Shown here: positions 59,076 through 64,000 of the stretch, piece after piece
Position numbering within the stretch: the first letter of the stretch is position 1
Layout: every line of letters begins with the position of its first letter
From: Ampelocalamus luodianensis
Lineage: Eukaryota; Streptophyta; Magnoliopsida; Poales; Poaceae
Direction: 5' to 3'
Assembly: GCA_036346255.1 (NCBI GenBank)
Contig: CM070622.1
Span: forward strand, 20,362,751-20,426,750
DNA length: 64,000 bases
Notes under the pieces: model-generated
Told to the model about the DNA's origin: nothing
Databases searched by the model: none
What the model saw: the letters and a program-made list of their open reading frames with translations, nothing else
Position numbers and translations under genes: made by a program

Positions 59076-60319
59076 GCTCGGCTCGTATGAGTAGACGTAG
59101 CTCGGTCCAATCGGCGAATATGGCAATGCATTGGCCGAAAGTCTTATCGGCGAAGATGTGGTTGAAGTAGAGATGCAATGCAGCGGATTGAAGTAGTGGT
59201 TGCATTCTTAGGGTTGATGTCCTCATCATGGAGCGAGCTGGCGACGACGACCCGGGGCGGCGCGGGGTAAGACGACGATGGCGGCGACCTGCGGGGAAGA
59301 AGAGAGGGAGTGAGAGGTAGGGGAGGTAAAGGGAGTCTAGGGGATGCTCACGTAGAGAGGAATCGAGTGGGGGATCGCTGGAGGAGGCGTGGCAATGGTG
59401 GTGGCGGAATTGGCCGAACTCGGAGAAGAAGGAAGGTGTGCGACGCTCTGGTGGTTGTAGCTTCAAATTGGTTGAGGGGTTCGGCTCCTAGAGTGGTGGG
59501 ACGCAGTGTGACACGATCGGGGTGGTCGTAGTTCGCCGATGTGGCTGGAACGACGAATTAGGCTCGGCGGCCGGCGCTTGGCATTCGAGATTTTGCTCAA
59601 ATAGAGCTTGAAGAAGTGGAGAAAGTGGAGAAGGAGATAAAGAAAGTGGAGAAGGAAGAGGAACGAGAGGAGGCCGGGTGCAGCTTAAGTAGAGGGGGAG
59701 GCGATGCGCTCGGCATGGCAGCATGGCATGGGCATGTGAGTTGGCAGCGTGCCAGCACTCGAGGCGGCACCGCGGCTCCAACACGCCGTCGCCGGCTGGC
59801 CAGAGGATGAGCCACGCGCCCGAGTTGGAGCGGCTTACATGAGATGGTGGCCTTGCCGAGCAGCCGGCCGGAGCTGACGCCGCAGGTGGTCCCCTTATGG
59901 CCTGCGTATACCGCTACCTTCAGCTCGTCGCCCCGCTCGGGGGGGGGGGGAGCGACGGCTCCCGAGCGAACCACTCCAAGTCGGCTTTGGACAGGTGTAA
60001 TGCGCAGCGAGGACCCGGCCGACGCCGTCTGCTCGCCGCTCGCGGCCGAAGAGCACTAGCGCACGACGACGGCCCGCACGCGATATCGAGAGAGACGATT
60101 TTAGAGTTCATTTCCACCATGTACATGTGGACGCCATGTCAACGGAACATGTATATGTGGACGCCACGTCATCCAAAACCGGGGTGGTTTAGGATGAGGG
60201 GGTGATTTGCTCTGGTTTCAATAATTAGGGGTGTAAAGTGAACGATTTTATAGTTGAATGTATTTTTTGGACTCGGTCTATAGTTCAAAGGTGTAAAGTG
60301 GACTTATTCCAAATGCTGA

Positions 60320-60600
60320 CGAGATCGATGCATCAAAAGGAACGTATATTTTCAACAACAAAAAATTGACTAAAAAATTCACTTCGTGAACAAAACCTTG
60401 AATGCTTGGATGATTCACGTGGTGTGCATTTTGATGCATTGTTCACGATGTGCATTTTGAAAAAAGAAAACAAAATACATGTCCTCTAAAAAAGAAAAGA
60501 GAAAGTCCATTCTTAAAAAAAATATAGAGGAATGACAGAAGTACGGGAAGGCTTTTGTTACATATAGCTTCATAGTAGAAGCTCAATCGGACAAGCGGCC
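60320..60600. other. Upstream flank of NDUFA8
   Basis: AT-rich sequence between the Mutator-like element and the core promoter. A short GTGCATTTTGAWG motif occurs twice near 60423 and 60450. Nothing else is recognised. Confidence 0.4.
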
Positions 60601-60823
60601 AAGCCCAATAATCTCACGAAAACCCTACAAAAGTAGCCCATATACAAAGCCCATACCTCACGCGCTCACACTCAAAGCCCACAGATCGCACCTCCTCCTC
60701 CGGACCTCCGGCCCCCACCTCCCCTCTCCATCTCCCCGAGACCTCGACTCCCCCGGTCCTCCTCCTCCTAGATCTCCAAGGCGAGAAGCTTCCAGAAGCC
60801 CTCGAGACCCCACACCCGCAGCG
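60601..60823 (+). promoter_or_regulatory. NDUFA8 promoter/5'UTR with site II elements and a telo box
   Basis: Four AGCCCA (site II) cores at about 60602-60607, 60635-60640, 60648-60653 and 60676-60681, and AAACCCTA (telo box) at 60620-60627, all within 80 bp. Clusters of site II elements with telo boxes are established in promoters of plant nuclear genes for mitochondrial OXPHOS and ribosomal proteins. No TATA box is clear. The C/T-rich leader (60690-60780) suits a 5'UTR. Confidence 0.7.
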
Positions 60824-61020
60824 ATGTCGGCGAGCAGCACGCCGGTGGACGCCTCGGGGGAGCCGATCCCGACGTCGTCCGTGCTGATGGCGGCGTCCAA
60901 GCACATCGCCATGCGGTGCCGGCCTGAGAACGTGGCCTTCCTCAACTGCAAGAAGAAGGACCCCAACCCGGAGAAGTGCCTCGAGAAGGGCCGCCAGGTC
61001 ACGCGCTGCGTCCTCAGCCT
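60824..61020 (+). CDS. NDUFA8: NADH dehydrogenase (complex I) 1 alpha subcomplex subunit 8, first coding exon
   Basis: NDUFA8 is a small nuclear-encoded accessory subunit of mitochondrial complex I on the intermembrane-space side, folded by disulphide bonds through the Mia40 route. The exon encodes MSASSTPVDASGEPIPTSSV, then LMAASKHIAMRCRPENVAFL, then NCKKKDPNPEKCLEKGRQVT and RCVLS. Cysteines 32/42 and 52/62 make one complete twin CX9C pair. The second pair, known from the family, must lie in later exons. PENVAFLNCKKKDPNPEKCL is nearly the plant consensus. The ATG at 60824 is the first in frame and gives the expected N-terminus. The donor CCT/GTGAGT is at 61021. I searched to the end of the window for the LLKDLH...YTNEF exon and did not find it, so the gene continues beyond 64000. 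Confidence 0.92.
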
Positions 61021-61922
61021 GTGAGTCGCCTACCTACCTGTCGCATGCTATCTCCTCCTCCTCCTCCCCACTGTCCGCGCTTTATCCGATCCCCTCCTGT
61101 CTTCCTGGACTTTGGATTCGTGAAATGTTGCTTCGATCGTGCTGTTCTTGTGTGTTTGATTCGTTCGGGTAGATGCGTTCTATTCGGTTAATGTGCGTCC
61201 AATTGTGTTAGTTTGGGCTGGAATGTCGCGGTGTTGTGATGTTTTGTCTGTGCTGTCTTGAATTTTTTTTTCTACCCTTTAGCGGTAGCTGAAGAGCATG
61301 TAAGAAAAATATCTGCGATTAGCATATGCCGAGCTGGGGGGATGGATCAGTAGTGTGGCAGCGAATGGTAACTTGGTAGCGATGAACATTGGATTATGCA
61401 CAGGATTAAACAGTAGTGGTGCAGTGATTAGCTAGTTGGTGACGGGTATATTGTAATAAGTATGTGGCTTTGGTCGTCAGATTGCTCAGCAGTTTCTAGT
61501 GAGTGCAGGCCGCAGGGTTCATTGCTATGCAATCTTGTGCCAAGGCTGGGATAACCAGTAGCTTTGGAGTGAGTGCAGGGTTCATTGCTATGCAGTATTA
61601 TGCCAGGTTTCGGGTAACCAGTAGCTTAGTGGTGATTACCGCAGTTTCTGATGAGCATGTAAATGAAGTTTGCAGCTTGTGCGACAAACTGCAGAACTTA
61701 TATGAATAAGTAGTTTTACAATTATTAGCTAATTGCTGATGAAGTTGTGAATACATACATCATGCATTGTTAGCTTCCCAATCATATTATGCAGAAGGGA
61801 ATAAACTGGCAATGTCGTACTCAATAGATAGCTCATTTTGGCTTTAGACTCAATTGTTAAATTGAATATATTTAGGTTAATTTCATCCCAAAAAAGAGAG
61901 CGAATGTGTTCTTCTATGCAGC
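61021..61922 (+). other. NDUFA8 intron 1, proximal part
   Basis: Starts with consensus donor GTGAGT. T/G-rich intronic sequence. A GTGAGTGCAGG...TTCATTGCTATGCA segment is locally duplicated (61500-61535 and 61568-61600). No gene is seen. Confidence 0.6.
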
Positions 61923-63233
61923 TGTAATGAACCTTAGTTCATAGGGGTAAACACTGCCAGGAAGAAGGCCGGGCGGCATTGGCTTGGTGGGATGAGAGAT
62001 TAGACTATAGACTAGGATGATTGAATCTTTAGAGGGAGACTAGATTAATTTATCTTTCTTGCTTGCTTGATAATGGATACATGCTATCCCTTTTATAGGG
62101 GCGACCCGACTTGACCTCTAAGAAATAATCTCAATGTCTAAGGAAACTTACCTCTATTAGATAGAATATATCTCTAAGGAAGTAAACCCAACTAACAAGG
62201 AAACTAATAATTCTTATCTCTATTTCCAACCACTAACGCACCCGCGGGCCTGGTGTGAACACTGCGTGGTGCTACAGTGTCGCCCGTGACTTTACTCCCC
62301 TCCTTTCGCGACAGCTCGTCCTCGAGCTATGGTGGCGCCATGGCTGAAGCCCTAGGAGACCCCATGTCGACGAGAGGTTGCGATGATGACATGAATCCTT
62401 GAAGATCATTGCCTCCATGCGCGGTTGCGGCAAACTCACCGCTTCTCGTGGCGTGCATGACAACAACCCCGCAAAGATCGCAGCGGGCAACGACGCATTT
62501 CTGGCAGGTCGCGGCGAGCCGGTGACACCATGGCAGGATGCGGTAGCGGCGCGGCAAGTTCCGACAGCGTCACGGTGGTTGCTGGAAACGCCGCCACCTC
62601 TTGTTGCGCCTTCTTCTCCTTCGATCCGCGATCATCTTCTCTAAAGTAGCATACATGTTGAGGAAGATGACCGTCATCTTCTTGTCGTTCGTTGTCGTTG
62701 GTACTCATGGCTATCTTGTTGGCGTTAGCCTTTATCATAGCCAACGACTCGGCGGCAGGTCTGATGGTCTGATCTGTCGCCATAACCATGGTAGCAGAAG
62801 CCGTGTGAAGGAATCGATGACTCTAATACAAAATGCAATGAACCTTAGTTCATAGGGGTAAACACCGCTAGGAAGAAGGCCGTGCGGTGTCGGTTTGGTA
62901 GGATAAGAGATTAGACTATAGACTGGGATGATAGAACCTTGGGAGGGAGACTAGATTAATTCATCTTTCTTACTTACTTGATAATGGATACATGCTATCC
63001 CTTTTATAGGAACGTCCCGACTTGACCCCTAAGAAACAATCTCTATGTCTAAGGAAACTTATCTTTATTAGATGTAATATATATCTAAAGAAGTAAGCCT
63101 AACTAACAAGGAAACTAATAATTCTTATCTCTATTTCCAACTACTAACGCACCCACGGGCCTGGTGTGAACAGTGAGTGGTGCTACAATACCGCTTGTAC
63201 TGTTCACGCACATGAACAGTACTGCCCGTGACA
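61923..63233 (-). mobile_element. Small non-autonomous LTR retrotransposon (1.3 kb), TSD GCAGC
   Basis: Direct repeats at 61923-62290 and 62834-63233 share the ends AATGAACCTTAGTTCATAGG and GCCCGTGAC. A perfect 5-bp duplication GCAGC flanks the unit (61918-61922 and 63234-63238). On the minus strand a degenerate primer site TTGTATTAGAGTC follows the right LTR and a purine tract AAAGGAGGGGAGTAAAG precedes the left one, so it lies antisense to NDUFA8. The LTRs share GATAATGGATACATGCTATC, then CCTTTTATAG, with the elements in UBA1 intron 4, so they are one family. The internal 540 bp has no replication enzymes. The left LTR lacks a roughly 30-bp TGTTCACGCACATGAACA segment. Confidence 0.88.
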
Positions 63234-63238
63234 GCAGC

Positions 63239-64000
63239 CACTAAGGACCATGACTTGCTTATATCTTCCGATTTATATTCTTAAATATGAAGTGTGCACT
63301 TATGTGAAAGCTATTTAATTTTGTCTCTGTTTCTATTTGTCCTAATATTTATCCATGTCAAATTATTCTGTGAGGCTGTGATAGGAATTTTTCTGATTTA
63401 TTCATTTGCTACTCAACAAGTTTCAATTTGCACCCTAATGTCTGTATGTTTCCCATCTTCAGATCAGTAACTAAACAGTTATAATCAAATAGTTCTCAGC
63501 AGACAAACTACTAGAGTCCTTAATATACTCGAGAGGGATGGAGTACATTAGATGTGATTCTACAATGCTCAAGTTAATAGTTACTAGGCACAATAGAGAT
63601 ACAATGGGTTCCTGCTTCCTTTGTCAGGTGAGACCTGCTATGCTTGTTATGTTCCATCGACTATCTCACAAGTCACAATGGTTGGTTCAATTCTAGTAAG
63701 TATTAACCCAATCTGGGAATACGAGGAGTGACCAACATCCAGTGCAAACTGTATGCACCACACCTTCTCTTCCACTGGTACGTTAAGAACCACCCTAGTC
63801 TATCGATCTTCCAGGTAAACCCAAGCCACATTTTTCTTGAGTTAGTTGATCTAAGCACTTAGCGTTAGACTGTTTTCTGTTTGCAGCTAAGAGAACATTT
63901 CCTCCCATTTCTTGGCAAAGGATTCATTTGTTAACATCGTAGATACCCGTTCTGATTAGAACATGCAGTGAAAACTCTAAGGATCTTAAGTCGCCGTATC
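63239..64000 (+). other. NDUFA8 intron, distal part
   Basis: AT-rich sequence to the window end. No exon matching the second CX9C half of NDUFA8 is visible. The candidate acceptors here do not lead into the expected protein. Confidence 0.5.

Larger units (their letters stand above)
54823..60310. mobile_element. Mutator-like element (5.5 kb) with nested insertion
   Basis: Left GGAATAAGTCCACTTTA (54823) and right TAAAGTGGACTTATTCC (ending 60310) are inverted. Similarity continues inward for about 150-180 bp, including CCATTTCACCC...CCCCCTC and GACATGGC-type blocks. The flanks AAACGATGA (54814-54822) and AAATGCTGA (60311-60319) are a 9-bp duplication with two differences. This terminal type is familiar from rice and other grass MULEs. 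No transposase is recognisable. The interior consists of GC-rich sequence (55080-55380 and 58440-60060) split by an LTR-like insertion. Confidence 0.75.

Noticed and set aside
63239..64000. Second NDUFA8 exon within the window
   Set aside because: No frame encodes the expected second CX9C region. Candidate acceptors near 63480 and 63820 lead into stops.

Overview
This window is nuclear DNA from a grass (Poaceae). It has intron-split genes with GT/AG boundaries and a GC-rich first exon. Its ubiquitin-activating enzyme closely resembles cereal E1 proteins. Most of the rest is layered LTR retrotransposons and DNA transposons of grass types. All family assignments were made by reading the sequence; no search was run.

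Only two genes look functional. On the minus strand, 23035-37540 holds a complete ubiquitin-activating enzyme E1 (UBA1) in six coding exons. They sum to 3192 nt (1063 residues) with every intron phase consistent and no break. It has a TATA box at 37788-37795 and a 5'UTR intron. On the plus strand, 60824-61020 is the first coding exon of the complex I subunit NDUFA8, with one complete CX9C pair. The rest of that gene lies beyond the right edge.

Layout: 1-11415 is a Ty3/gypsy chromovirus-like element with LTRs of about 4 kb; its 5' LTR is cut by the window edge and its polyprotein is full of frameshifts. 11416-12360 (-) is a spliced coiled-coil gene fragment. 12905-19041 (-) is a decayed Ty1/copia element. 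19097-22150 is a solo LTR with target-site duplication (TSD) AGACT. 23035-37800 is UBA1: intron 4 (7.1 kb) carries a decayed hAT transposase gene and a rearranged small LTR element with an inverted third LTR, and intron 1 carries a probable non-LTR retroposon with an A-tail. 38373-43642 is a long solo LTR holding a 1.2-kb insertion with a minisatellite. 43737-47447 is another long LTR. 47674-48739 is a Mutator-like element with a perfect 9-bp TSD. 48995-49645 (-) is a hAT transposase remnant with a 4.3-kb solo LTR (TSD AATGT) inserted beside it. 54823-60310 is a 5.5-kb Mutator-like element carrying an LTR-like nested segment. 60311-64000 is the NDUFA8 promoter, exon 1 and intron 1, which contains a 1.3-kb short LTR element (TSD GCAGC).

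The most interesting signal is not a gene. Five otherwise dissimilar long LTRs share a compact structured block: a PstI-like palindrome, a 12-nt palindrome, and a hairpin of fixed geometry (1-nt spacer, 8-nt arm, 6-nt loop, 8-nt arm). Paired positions change together between copies. The same LTRs also share a GTCARTTAAGGACC motif and a short segment that looks like an exon bounded by splice signals. A second signal is that the two LTRs of the first element differ in an unusual way, by CG versus CAG/CTG swaps. That looks more like base-calling error at methylated cytosines than ordinary mutation.
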